64,000 nucleotides of DNA. Origin: Pyricularia pennisetigena. Lineage: Eukaryota > Ascomycota > Sordariomycetes > Magnaporthales > Pyriculariaceae. The notes beneath the pieces were generated by a model that was not told where the DNA came from, searched no databases, and was given only the letters and a program-made list of their open reading frames with translations. The translations under genes and the position numbers were made by a program. Positions 46,845 through 56,554 of this stretch are shown here, in pieces. Where the stretch lies: NCBI RefSeq assembly GCF_004337985.1, contig NC_043740.1, forward strand, positions 3,657,030-3,721,029, in the 5' to 3' direction. Every line of letters begins with the position of its first letter. The stretch's first letter is position 1.

Positions 46845-48254
46845 TCAAGCAGCGGGCAGGGGTCCCCGAGCAGCCATGGCGGCCCAGACGGGGTTGACCT
46901 GGGAGTACCTCTGGGTGGCGGGCTTCTGGGTCCTCTTGACGCACTTTCCGGCCGTGGGCTTTGCGTCGAAGCGGTCGTTGATCCAGGCGAACACCTCGGC
47001 CTGGCCGGCCTGCATGGAGCCGTCGTGATTCATGCCCGGGTACAGGGACCACTCGGCGGCCGAGTCGGGCAGGGCGGCGCACTGGTCGTCAAAGTCCTTC
47101 TCGGCGACCTCCCTGTACGTGAGCTCGTCCGCCTCGCCCTGGACGACGAGCAGCGGGGTGCCGAGCTTCTTGGGGCCCGAGGCTCCGTTGTAGCGGTTCT
47201 GCCAGTCGACGGCGGCCGGGTGCGTCAGCCACGACTTGTCCTTGTACAGCTGGTCGGCCGTCAGGGTGCTGAACAGGGCCAGGTCCGCGATCAGGCAGCG
47301 GTCCTTGGCCAGGGCGAGCCGGTCGATGACGATCTGGCCAAAGTAGTCGGCGGGCTTGATCTGGTCCGGGAACAGGCGGCCGAGGCTCTGCAGGAAGATG
47401 ACGGAGGGGGCGTCGCCTACGGGCTTGCCGTTGGCGCGGCGGAAGGACTCGGGGATCAGGCTGAGCGGGCGCAGGGCCGGGGCGGCGGCGACGGCGCCGA
47501 TGAGCCCGTCAACAGCCTTGCCCGGCATGCCCTGGCGCTCGGCGGTCCTCCACGCCGTCAGGCCGCCCTCGGAGTGGCCGACGACGACCCACTCCTTGGT
47601 CATCAGCGGTCCCAGAGACGAGGTCTGACGGGCGGCCTGGATGGCGTGCACGACATCGTGGGCGTGGAGGGCGCCGGCCTCGTACATGAAGCCCTTGGGG
47701 GCCTCGGCGCCAAGGCCGGCGTAGTCGGGGGCGATGACGATGAAGCCGCGCTGGGCCAGGGCCAGGGGTCCCTCCCAGTCGAACTCAAAGGCCTTTTGGT
47801 TGGAGGGGGCGCACTGCCTGTTGCCGCCGGCGGTGCCGTGGGCCCAGGCGATGGTGCGGAAGGGCTTGTCGGGCCCCAGGGGGTTCGAGTAGGGGATCAG
47901 GGCAAAGGCGGTGGCGGGAAGGGGCTTTCCGTCGATGTCTTCGGTCACGTAGTAGAATCTAGTCATGGACATGCCGGCAGGGAGGGTCCAGAGGCGAGAG
48001 ATGGCAGCGCGGTCCATGTCCTGTGATCTAACCAGGTCGCCGATGCCGTACGAGGAGATGTTGGCCGGGGTCTGGTAGAAGGGGTCGGTGGTGATGTTGA
48101 GGTTGACGTAGTTGGCATCCTCGCTAGTGACGGCACTGCGGAACTGGGCCTGGCACGCACTATCGCAATTGGGCGAGGTTTGGGACTGGGCCTGGGCTGT
48201 GGAAAAGACTGCGGCCGAGGCCAGGCAGAAGAGGCTGACGAGCTTAGAGACCAT
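46845..48254 (-). CDS. Secretory lipase (LIP family, alpha/beta hydrolase)
   Basis: A predicted extracellular lipase related to the fungal secretory-lipase family that includes Candida LIP and CalA-type enzymes. It is an intronless frame of 469 residues. A signal peptide is clear (MVSKLVSLFCLASAAVFSTA, then QAQS). The triad is visible: nucleophile Ser228 in GHSEGG, Asp376 in VVQGEADEL and His410 in GMNHDGS. The oxyanion-side motif is IAWAHGTAGG near residue 137. Two early cysteines (residues 30 and 34) and several later ones could form disulfides. Potential N-glycosylation sites include NIT and NIS. It is tandem with the SGNH hydrolase and in the same direction, but 1.2 kb apart, so a shared transcript is unlikely. 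Confidence 0.9.
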   Translation of the reverse strand: MVSKLVSLFCLASAAVFSTAQAQSQTSPNCDSACQAQFRSAVTSEDANYVNLNITTDPFYQTPANISSYGIGDLVRSQDMDRAAISRLWTLPAGMSMTRFYYVTEDIDGKPLPATAFALIPYSNPLGPDKPFRTIAWAHGTAGGNRQCAPSNQKAFEFDWEGPLALAQRGFIVIAPDYAGLGAEAPKGFMYEAGALHAHDVVHAIQAARQTSSLGPLMTKEWVVVGHSEGGLTAWRTAERQGMPGKAVDGLIGAVAAAPALRPLSLIPESFRRANGKPVGDAPSVIFLQSLGRLFPDQIKPADYFGQIVIDRLALAKDRCLIADLALFSTLTADQLYKDKSWLTHPAAVDWQNRYNGASGPKKLGTPLLVVQGEADELTYREVAEKDFDDQCAALPDSAAEWSLYPGMNHDGSMQAGQAEVFAWINDRFDAKPTAGKCVKRTQKPATQRYSQVNPVWAAMAARGPLPAA

Positions 48255-48686
48255 TCTTTTGTTGTTTTTCTTTTCTGATCGCTTTGGAGTAGGCTGTAAG
48301 GATTAGTTAGTAGAGTCTGCCTGTTGTGTCCTGCCTCAGCTAGTCGAAAGCTCTAGTCCAGGGAGAAAGAGAAAACACCAAGTGAACGAGCGTCTGAGTG
48401 TGGCATTATGATTAATTATTTTTATATTTTACTCGGTGGATTCTGGGCTTATGAGCTTTGGGAAATGAAAATCAAGGCTCAATAATAAACAATAGATTCT
48501 TAGCAGGAAGGTGATGGAGTCGGCCAAACTCTAGGTCCGTCTCCCCGCTGTCAAGAATGGAACCGAATTATACGTGCCGAGTAAGGTCTCCATTGCAATT
48601 TGGACAAAAGTTGGTCCGAATGCCTACTTCTGGACAGACAGTTTGGTCTTGGTAACAAATGAATGCAGACAAAAGACGGCGGGGGC
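48255..48686. other. Intergenic region upstream of the secretory lipase
   Basis: 432 nt, AT-rich; likely the lipase promoter. No gene was seen. Confidence 0.55.
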
Positions 48687-49112
48687 TTAATAAATCACGT
48701 GTGTGTGCTGTAGATACAGATTAGCTTTCATTAAAGTACCATACCAGTCATGCCGCTGCGGGTTTGGTTTGGCAGGTTTGATTTTGTCGTAGGATTTCCA
48801 TGGGGATTTCTCTTTCCCTGCCTCGACATGGCCCAGTTTCAAACAGTGATTTTTGTAAAACTCTTCCACCACTGCTTGAACAAGTCTACAATCCGTGGTA
48901 AATTTTAGCCTTATGCAGGTCGAACGCCATTGTCCATAGTCCATCATGGATCCTTCTGATGATGCTGATGTTGGTGATAATGCTGATACTGGTGATAGTG
49001 GTGATGATGGTGGAGATGGCATTGATTTGGGTCTTCCTCCCCCGAATCGACCAATAGCCATGGCCATAGCACCATACGAGAAAACAATGGGAAGGACGGC
49101 TTGCAACTGCAT
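48687..49112 (-). CDS. Candidate small secreted protein (possible effector-like)
   Basis: An uninterrupted ATG frame of 141 residues. The first 19 residues (MQLQAVLPIVFSYGAMAMA) have the hydrophobic core and small residues at -3/-1 of a signal peptide, though no basic n-region. A Ser/Pro-rich repeat follows (residues 33-54), encoded by a degenerate GAT/GGT-type tract on the other strand. The rest (about residues 58-141) is compact, with three cysteines (RSTCIRL, TTDCRLV, KNHCLKLG) and several aromatics (DWYGTLM). No family was recognised. It sits alone in AT-rich DNA next to a secreted lipase. It may equally be a chance frame: codon evidence is thin and no transcript is known to me. The length, secretion signal and isolation are the argument for it. 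Confidence 0.4.
   Translation of the reverse strand: MQLQAVLPIVFSYGAMAMAIGRFGGGRPKSMPSPPSSPLSPVSALSPTSASSEGSMMDYGQWRSTCIRLKFTTDCRLVQAVVEEFYKNHCLKLGHVEAGKEKSPWKSYDKIKPAKPNPQRHDWYGTLMKANLYLQHTHVIY
48950..49022. repeat. Degenerate GAT/GGT-type trinucleotide repeat
   Basis: Imperfect GAT, GCT, GGT units on the plus strand. On the minus strand they encode the Ser/Pro-rich part of the small secreted candidate. Confidence 0.7.
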
Positions 49113-51335
49113 TGTTTTGCTGTTTCCGAGCAGCAGAATAACAGGGCTGGTTGTAATAAAATAGACAATGAGAAAAGTGTCTAAACACTAACAATAGAAA
49201 AAAAAAACTGTTACATGTCAAGTAAAACAGATATTCACGTCCGGGTTGAAAAACGAATGCCGCCAATACGTATATGTACTTGTTTGCAATACATTTAACA
49301 CCCAAACGAAAAAGAAAAAACCAACAATAGCATACTTGATCTTCGTCCATTAAAACTGGAGACTTGGGAAATTCATATCAACAGTCTTAGGATGCACCTC
49401 GTTAATCTGTCTATTAATTTTTCGGGGGAGGGTTTCTTACCATTGACCCTTCCTCATTTCCTATCATTACTACTGAGTAGGTTGCATGGCATCGGTCAGC
49501 ACCGCACCCGATAGTAAATTAACTGATCACACATCTAATTAGTTTGCCTCGATATTAACATCTACTGCAACATGACGGATGGTAAAGTCTAAAAACACAG
49601 AAAAAAAGGGGGGAGTGGTGTACCCATGAAATCACTCGGATGCGCAACAGATCCCTACACCAACTCTTATTTTGTTATTAGAATGTACAGAATATTTCAT
49701 GAAAAGGTAATGTCACTGTAACCTGGACCTAATCTACTCAATTCTGGGTTCGTGAACCTGACTTACTGCGTGCTGTAGGGCATGGTTTCGAGTAATAATA
49801 TAGCATGGTGGATATCCAATTACCACCGAAACTTGACATCTTCCATCATGTCATACGTATTGTTAATTTACCACCTGAAAGCCACCACAGTTTGACCGTC
49901 AATACTGGTGCTCAGGTGGAACTGGTACTGCTGCTGGGTCCCTGCCAAGTGAACAAGATGAATATGAGACGAACCAGCAAGGAACGAACGTGTAAGTGCC
50001 CATGGTAAACACACATCAAGATTTGTTTCCACTTGGGGATGATCCCATGATACCTGCGCCGCCCCTATTTCATTCACTGCGGCATTTTCCGATATATTCT
50101 TGTCTAAGCCTAATAATATTTACAGTAGTCAAGACTGCATACAGTGTATACTGCTACCTACTACTATGGCGAGGTAATTTGCAGGATGCAGCCTACGGGT
50201 GTTATGCTTGCGGGTTCCTGCATTTCTTTGCACCATCTGTAGTGACTGCAGCTAATCCCTCCCTCCCACCAAGAGGTCAACGTCCATAATACGAGACCGA
50301 GGCTCATATCAATCGCGGACCGCAGGTATAAGACAAGACTAGACTAAACTACTAGATGGACAAGACAATTATGTAGTTCTGGAGCAGTGTTGAACTTATT
50401 CGTACGGCGTCTCCAATGCCAAACCCGGCTGCCTTGCCCGCATGTGCCTGCCACATTCCAGCCAGAAATCCCCGAAAATAAAGCACTCGACAAAAAAAAA
50501 AAAAAAAAAAAAAAAAAGCCCATCCACGCTTTCAACTGCCGAAGTAGTTTTTGCTAACGGGGAGTCCAGGGGTTTCTTCATCCCGGCGCAGCACGGCGCC
50601 CGGTGCAACATCTTTCCGATTTCTCTCTTTTTCTCTCCTTCTCTCCCAACAACGCTTGGCCCGCTACTTTCCCCACCACGTAAACCAACACGTCTGCAGA
50701 ACAGACAAGAACCATGGGGTGGTGGTGCCAATATCTTGCAGGCGGTGGGAACGGCCTTCGAGCCTGGTTCGAACCGAGTCAGCAACCATGCGAGTTGTTA
50801 CTGAGGGGGAGCGTCCCCCGCCCCCGGGGAAATAGACTCCACCACCACCACACCGTGCTTTCCTCACCTTAATCCTCCCGCGTGCTCCCGACGTCATGCT
50901 ACGGTGAGCCCTATTATGTTTTCCGGTCGTCAGTTAATATGATGCTGGTGATTTTATTATGTGTTCATCAATCGACACACCCATCCCCCAAAACAGGCCT
51001 CGGCAAGGGGTGCTTGGTGCCCTATACACGCAAAGCACCATCTTGTTCACAAACGAAGAGGTTATGTTTAGCATGCTGCCTTGGAACGGAGCATTTAGAA
51101 CTCATTTCACTTGCCTTCTTAGCAATGACATCGGCAAAAGGTTAACAGGTGGGGGAAAAAAAAAACTATAGCCCCCCTTCCCATACTGAAAGTGGGCAGC
51201 TTAGGCCTCTGTTATTCAACAGTTGTCTCGACGATGCTACCTTGGCAGATACCAGTCTCTACCATGCTCGAAATCCCGTCAGATCAAAGCAAGACATACC
51301 CCCGCCCACCTGCAAAGCCCAGCGCCTAGGCCAGG
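49113..51335. other. Gene-poor region between the small secreted candidate and the patatin-like gene
   Basis: About 2.2 kb of AT-rich DNA with no supported gene. It contains a 26-A run (50492..50517). A CT-rich stretch lies near 50,610..50,660. Confidence 0.5.
50492..50517. repeat. Poly-A run of 26
   Basis: An uninterrupted adenine tract in gene-poor DNA. No adjoining retroelement was recognised. Confidence 0.9.
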
Positions 51336-53426
51336 TCATGCCTTACCCGCACCGTTGCCTTCAGTGTTTGGCATTCCCAGATCCGCGTACTCGGCCTCGT
51401 TAGTCGCGTCGAGAACATCCTGGGCGTTTTGTATGACCAACTCGACGTGGCAGCGGACCCGGAGCGCTGCCAACGCCGGCCAGACGCTCTTCTCCCCGAC
51501 CCTGATCCAGTGCGCCAGCGATTGCTGCGTGGGCACCTCGAGGAGGCGTGCAAAGTCGGCCATCTTGACGTCGGGCACGACGGTCAGACCTCTGCCGCTG
51601 GGCACGACATCGTCGATCACAAGGCGCCTTATGCGGCCCGGGATCAGCCCGAACCTGTCGAGCTGGCGTAGCCTGTGTCGTACCTCGAGACCGGCGTACC
51701 AGGCCAGGTCGTTGAGAATCCAGCTGAAGCTGGATACGGGGCCGTGCATGTCTGGCCTGAGAAAGGGCAGCATGTATGCCCGTGCCTGGCTTACTATGTA
51801 ATGGTTGACGTTGAACTGCGAGCCGATTTTGCGGATTGGTGAGTTTTGCTCCGTGTATTGCGCCTGCGAAAAGTGCCTAAAGGTTCTCGGCGGTCCCCAT
51901 GGTTCGATCTTCCCATCATATCCCTTACGCATTAGCTGCGTCGTACTACCATAGAGCGAGGGCAAGTCTGCATTAGAGGCTGCCGCTGCTGTCCAGATGA
52001 GCTATTGAAAGGAATGGACCGTCAGCAAAGTGCTAGTGATGTACTGGGGGAGTATTTGACCAGATCAGGCTGTCCCCATGTCTGACTAAACCAAGGCTGC
52101 ATGCAATACTTACCACATTAGGCGTACTGAGATAATTAAGGACGGTGGGCACTCCGCCCTGACCCGAGGAAACGACAGTAATGTTGAGAGCCCTACCAGT
52201 ACGCTCGAAAGCCTCCTGAAAGGTCATATCACCCACGTTGTCCCGCACGAGCTGCTCGAGCACGGTCAAATCGAGAATGTAGCCCTTGTTCACGAATCGG
52301 CGGAGGCGCCGGAACAGCGTTGCCCACCTAGAGCCGGAACTTGTCTTTCGCGCATGAGTCTCAAACGCGCTGAGATCAACCAGCTCACCAGAAAAGACCC
52401 TGGGCAGCTCCTCGTCAGTATGGGTAGCGACCAAAGCGGCGATGAGCGCCCCAGTGGCTGTGCCCGTGATGCAGCGGGGGAGCAATTCCTCTTCGTGCAG
52501 CGCCTTGACGACGCCGAGATGGCACATGCCAAAGATGGAACCACCCTGGAGGATCAAGCAAGTGTGACCAAAGGATCGCTGGAAGTCGGCGGCGGCCGTC
52601 TTTTTGTCGTGCAGAGTCCATAGACCTTGCACGCGTCGGGAAGTGATGGGGGTAACTGCAAGCTCGACGGGTGCTCCGCGGTGTCCTCCCGTGCCGGCTT
52701 GGGTGGACTCTTCCCCTTCCTCTTCGATCCCAGAACATGAGTCGGGCAGCAGAACCTTGTTGATGGAGATGCCGACTTGGACGACATAGTGCTCAATCAG
52801 GTGCTTGGTGCCGCCGAAAGCACGGTGATAAAGCTTTGTCGAGGTGATGTTGCCCATGTTGCGTGTCAAGCCCGACCTGATCAAGTTTGGAAGGGTGTGG
52901 TGCAAGGTAGGGTCACCTGTTGCCCTCTGTAACTCGGTGAGGTGGTCTTGAACCGCCTTCCAGCCGTAGAGGTTTGATTTCATGTCATTTCGCCTGTATT
53001 CAGCCATGTTTCCAGTCAACAAAGGCCCATTTGATGGTGGTTATGGCAGGCTGTCTATTCACGTCTCCTATCATCACCTTCTAGCGGACCACGTGACATA
53101 TCCACGAGCAGCATCTCAGGGGGAAAACTAGCCACCAGTGGAAATGCATACCATTTATCGAAACCGTAGATGGAGTCAAGCTGGTCGGCAGCAGTGCGCC
53201 AGTCCTTGTAGCTTTGGGCATTGCGAAGATTTCTTCGCCATGTCGCCTTTGGTGACTTGCCTAGAATCCACGCAAAGAAGGCCTGGAGCGTGATGGGTTG
53301 CTCATAAATCAGTTATCTGGTTGCCAAGATCGATGACGGGAAGAGGGAAAGCCGAGTCTGCAGGCTTACGTAAATCCACTGGGTGAAAAAGCCAATAATT
53401 CCTCCCAAGAAACCAAATACGGCCAT
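51336..53426 (-). CDS. Patatin-like protein of the Tgl3/4/5 class, apparent pseudoenzyme
   Basis: Four exons: 53426..53370, 53282..53152, 52993..52114 and 52001..51336, in frame (577 residues). The N-terminus has a hydrophobic segment (FGFLGGIIGFF) and the DUF3336-type lead (KATWRRNLRNAQSYKDWRTA) of fungal triacylglycerol lipases. The patatin core follows: the oxyanion loop is LQGGSIFGMCHLGV (residues 211-224), and the nucleophile elbow reads GTATG, with Ala242 where the family has Ser in G-x-S-x-G. The conserved Asp-Gly block that normally precedes the NVNHYIVSQ strand is also absent: residues 395-408 read RTFRHFSQAQYTEQ. The frame, splice sites and the rest of the fold are intact, so decay alone does not explain it. 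By family, a lipid-droplet or membrane location is likely; lipase activity is not expected. Confidence 0.82.
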
Positions 53427-54246
53427 GGCGCTGGGATAGACTCTTATTTGGCGACTCAGCTTGTATTTATCGCCGGGGGTTGATATATATATATATATAT
53501 ATATATATTTTACTGAAGAGGTCGACCACGGAAAGAAAGGCGCGAAGTTTAGCGAACAAGCTCCTTTGCTTCTGATGGCTGGCCCTTGCTCAGCTTGGGA
53601 CTTAGGTCTCAGTCCTCGTTGGATTCATCCCCTTGAATGTCGAAATCGCGCGCCGACATTGTCAAAACAAAAGAATATGAAAAAAAAAAAAAAAAAACCA
53701 CCTCACAAATGTTGTGTTGGGTTCTTCACGTAAAATATTAAAATGCTTTGCATTAAGCCTTGCGCGCCACCTTCAGGTCAAGCCTTGTATGCAGGTATTT
53801 AATGATGTGGCCACGAGCTCGGGCTTGTTGCCAAGGTGCACGTCTTGTTTTGGCATGTGATCTAATCTACTGTTATGGGTCAGCCATTCATTCGTGGCGC
53901 ACCTTGATGCACTGAAGCTCTGCCCAACTTTATTTTATCTTGCTGTAGAAAAATAATTGCATCATAACCCTTGACTGCATTGCAGAACTGATGCATTACG
54001 TTTATTGCTATTTCTCCCCGAGTCTGTATCTGGATCTTGTCTAGACCTAGAAATAAGATCAGAATGGAACGAGACTTGCGGTTCCTGCGCAACAACAAGG
54101 GCGCCAAGAACTGAGACTTTTCACCTTTTTTTTTTTCTCTTCCGGAAAAGTCCATGTGATCCCCATTTTGAATTAAAGGCTTTCTTATCAATACATTCCA
54201 AGTTTGGCACATTAAAATGGCCATTTTGCGCCAAGACATAGGCTCC
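53427..54246. other. Intergenic region patatin-like gene to leo1
   Basis: About 820 nt with an (AT)13 run (53483..53508) and an 18-A run (53680..53697). It holds the patatin-like gene promoter and the leo1 3' end. Confidence 0.55.
53483..53508. repeat. (AT)13 microsatellite
   Basis: An uninterrupted AT dinucleotide run just upstream of the patatin-like gene start. Confidence 0.9.
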
Positions 54247-55569
54247 TCACTCATCCTCGTCGTCAACAATGAGCCTCCGTCCTCTGCGTCCACCCTGTTC
54301 GGCGTGGGCAGCTGGCACATCGTCGGCATCCCCGTCCGCATCGTCGTCGGCAGAAACCTTCTTCTGCCTCTTCGCTTTTGGCGGTGACCTATCCTCGTCC
54401 TCGTCAAGTAGATCCTCATCCTCGTCTTCCTCTTCACCCTCCGATATGTCCTCGTCGCTGGGCGCAATGAATCCATCGGCCATGTCGTAGTCATCCTGCC
54501 GGCGTGCGCCCTGCGGCAGATCGTCGTCCGAATCATATTCAGGCCGCCTGCGCTTCTGCCGCGACTTGTCGCCCGCTCCCTTGCCGCGTCTCCGCTCTCC
54601 GCTGCCGCTCTCCAGGCCCCCGACGGAAAGTCCACCGCTGCGACCGCCGAACCGGGATGAGCCGAAGCCCATATCCAAGCGCGCCGCTGCATTTTCCTTC
54701 TTTCGGCGTAAGCGCTCGCGTTCCTTCTCCGCCAGCTCGGCCTGTTTTCTTTGTAGTTCCGGGTCCTCCGTGGCCCGGAAAATGACGTCGTCCTGGGTGT
54801 GCCTGTGCTTCGTTGCCTCGTCCATCTTGGCCATGAGACGATCCACTGCTGCAGCCTCCAGAGCCTCGTTGGGCCGCACCTTGAGCTCTTCCGTGATGTG
54901 GCCGACGGTCAAGAAGGCCTCGGTCGACAAGTGTCCGGCAGCAGCGTAGTAGTTCGCGTCGCGTTTCTCGTCGTAACCCTTGCCAGTCGGCGCGAGGGAC
55001 TTGGCGTCCATGTCGTAGTGCTGATCACCGACGACAATGGAGATTGATCCGTCGCTCCACCTGTAGATGTTGGCATTGCTCTCCAGTTTTCCCGTCTCGG
55101 GATTCTTGCGCCACCTGATGACGCTCGCGGGGTACTTTTTCTTGTCTTCTTCGAGATCCCAGGCCGTCGGTTCATATGTGTCCTCGATGTACTGCTCGGG
55201 GACTATTTTCATGAATTGAGGGACTTTAAGGATGCGCAACTATTTTTTTATCGTTAGTGCCTAGAGATGGATCGAACAACATGCACATTTTGCAGCCCGG
55301 TGGTGAAAGCAGCTCACATTTCCATCTTTGGGCTTTGGGATTCGATGGCGGAACATCCTAAGTCCCATGATGCGTTTTTCCTTGTACTGTGGCGCGCGTT
55401 GGCTGCTTTCGCCGTATTCACGCTCGCGCTGTTGGTCGTCATCATCGTCATCGTCGAGTTCGTGATCACTAAGCGGTCGCTCGATGTCGGACTCGTCGCC
55501 GCCATCTCCAAAAAGATCCCCCTCATCACCGGCATCGGGGATGTCGACAACGTCGTCGGAATCGGACAT
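54247..55569 (-). CDS. leo1: Paf1 complex subunit Leo1
   Basis: A subunit of the Paf1 elongation complex, which travels with RNA polymerase II and supports histone modification. Exon 1 is 55569..55318 and exon 2 is 55239..54247 (414 residues); the intron is GTGAGC...AATAG, phase 0. The acidic N-terminus (MSDSDDVVDIPDAGDEGDLF) leads into the Leo1 domain: LKVPQFMKIVPEQY, VIRWRKNPETGKLESNANIY, RWSDGSISIVVGDQHYD and LSTEAFLTVGHITEELK. A charged coiled region (ELQRKQAELAEKERERLRRK) and a basic/acidic tail with the usual RRLIVDDEDE end follow. The second exon begins at TTG CGC, not ATG, so the short upstream exon is required. The gene is divergent from the Mob gene. Confidence 0.94.
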
Positions 55570-56554
55570 GTTGTCGGCGGGTCGAAGGATTTGCTGGATA
55601 CTACGCGGTTTCGATATTATTTTTCGCGCGTATTTTCATTCAACCAAGCTGTGAGAGCGATGATATGGTGGGCTGCAAGTTGCGAATCAGTTGCAAAGCC
55701 AAAATGATCGTTGTCGACAAGAAAGCTTTCGACGTCGAACAATTTGAATAAGAAGCGCTAGCTATACAGGTGCTGGGAGCTCCATTGGCGAGTCGCGCCT
55801 TTACCTTCATAACCACAAAAACGCACCGATCGACGTATACAGGGATTAGCGATTAGCCAGTGCCTATCCAATTCTGGCACTTTTGATTATGCAACATCAC
55901 GTGAGAGCCTCCCTGAGGCAAAGACGCGTGGGGCAAGGTACCCAGCGCGAATAAGGGGCATAAAATGGGACGGATTCGAGCATGTACAAGTACAAGTACA
56001 AGTACAAGTCGTGGTTCGAGCCCATATGATCGGGTCTGGATGCCTCACCAAAACCCAATTCCTTTTGACGCAGACCCAACATTGTACCTGAGCCATTCCA
56101 AAAGCTTCGAGCCAGCTCCATCCTTGCCATTGCCGTCGGATATTGCTGGTCCTGTGTCGGAGTATTATATTATCTCACCTTGACTTATTTTTTTATCCTT
56201 CCACGGAAACAAAAGAACGGAACAAATAAGAAACAATAGGACAAGGGCTCCACGGACCTGCAGCCTTGGGTGAGCTAGAAGACGACCCCGAAAAAGCGAC
56301 GCGTCCACGAAAAGTTACGGGCCTTGCTGCTTGGGGGTTTGCCATCCTTGAACCCAACCGCCCGCACGTCAAGCGTGGGACCTCGCAAGCCTTCCAAGAG
56401 AGCCGCTGGGACCCTTGACCCTCCAGTCGAGTTTCACCGCCGCGGCTCACCCCCTCCGAGCGATATTCAGCTACTGCATTTAGCTACCAGCTCTTGACTC
56501 TGACACCAACGTTAATTCCCATTCACTTGGGTTTTTTTTTCCCTTTACCTGATA
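55570..56554. promoter_or_regulatory. Divergent intergenic region leo1 / Mob gene
   Basis: 985 nt holding both promoters. It contains four copies of GTACAA in tandem (55984..56008). A CT-rich leader precedes the Mob ATG. No gene was seen. Confidence 0.5.
55984..56008. repeat. Tandem hexamer (GTACAA)4
   Basis: Four perfect hexamer copies in the leo1/Mob intergenic region. Confidence 0.9.

Noticed and set aside
47025..48026. 334-codon plus-strand open frame
   Set aside because: It is exactly antisense to the GC-rich secretory lipase exon, made of Gly/Val/Arg/Asp-rich low-complexity sequence typical of a mirror frame.
50755..50790. tRNA-like GGTTCGAACC
   Set aside because: Resembles a T-loop, but no matching acceptor, D and anticodon arms were found around it.
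53880..54692. 270-codon minus-strand frame
   Set aside because: Overlaps leo1 in another frame; Arg/Met-rich composition is that of a shadow, and it lacks homology.
55984..56008. Repeat array as a possible CRISPR-like structure
   Set aside because: It is a simple four-copy hexamer without spacers in a eukaryotic genome.
56008..56040. tRNA-like GGTTCGAGCCC
   Set aside because: Preceded by the GTACAA repeat; no cloverleaf could be drawn on either strand.
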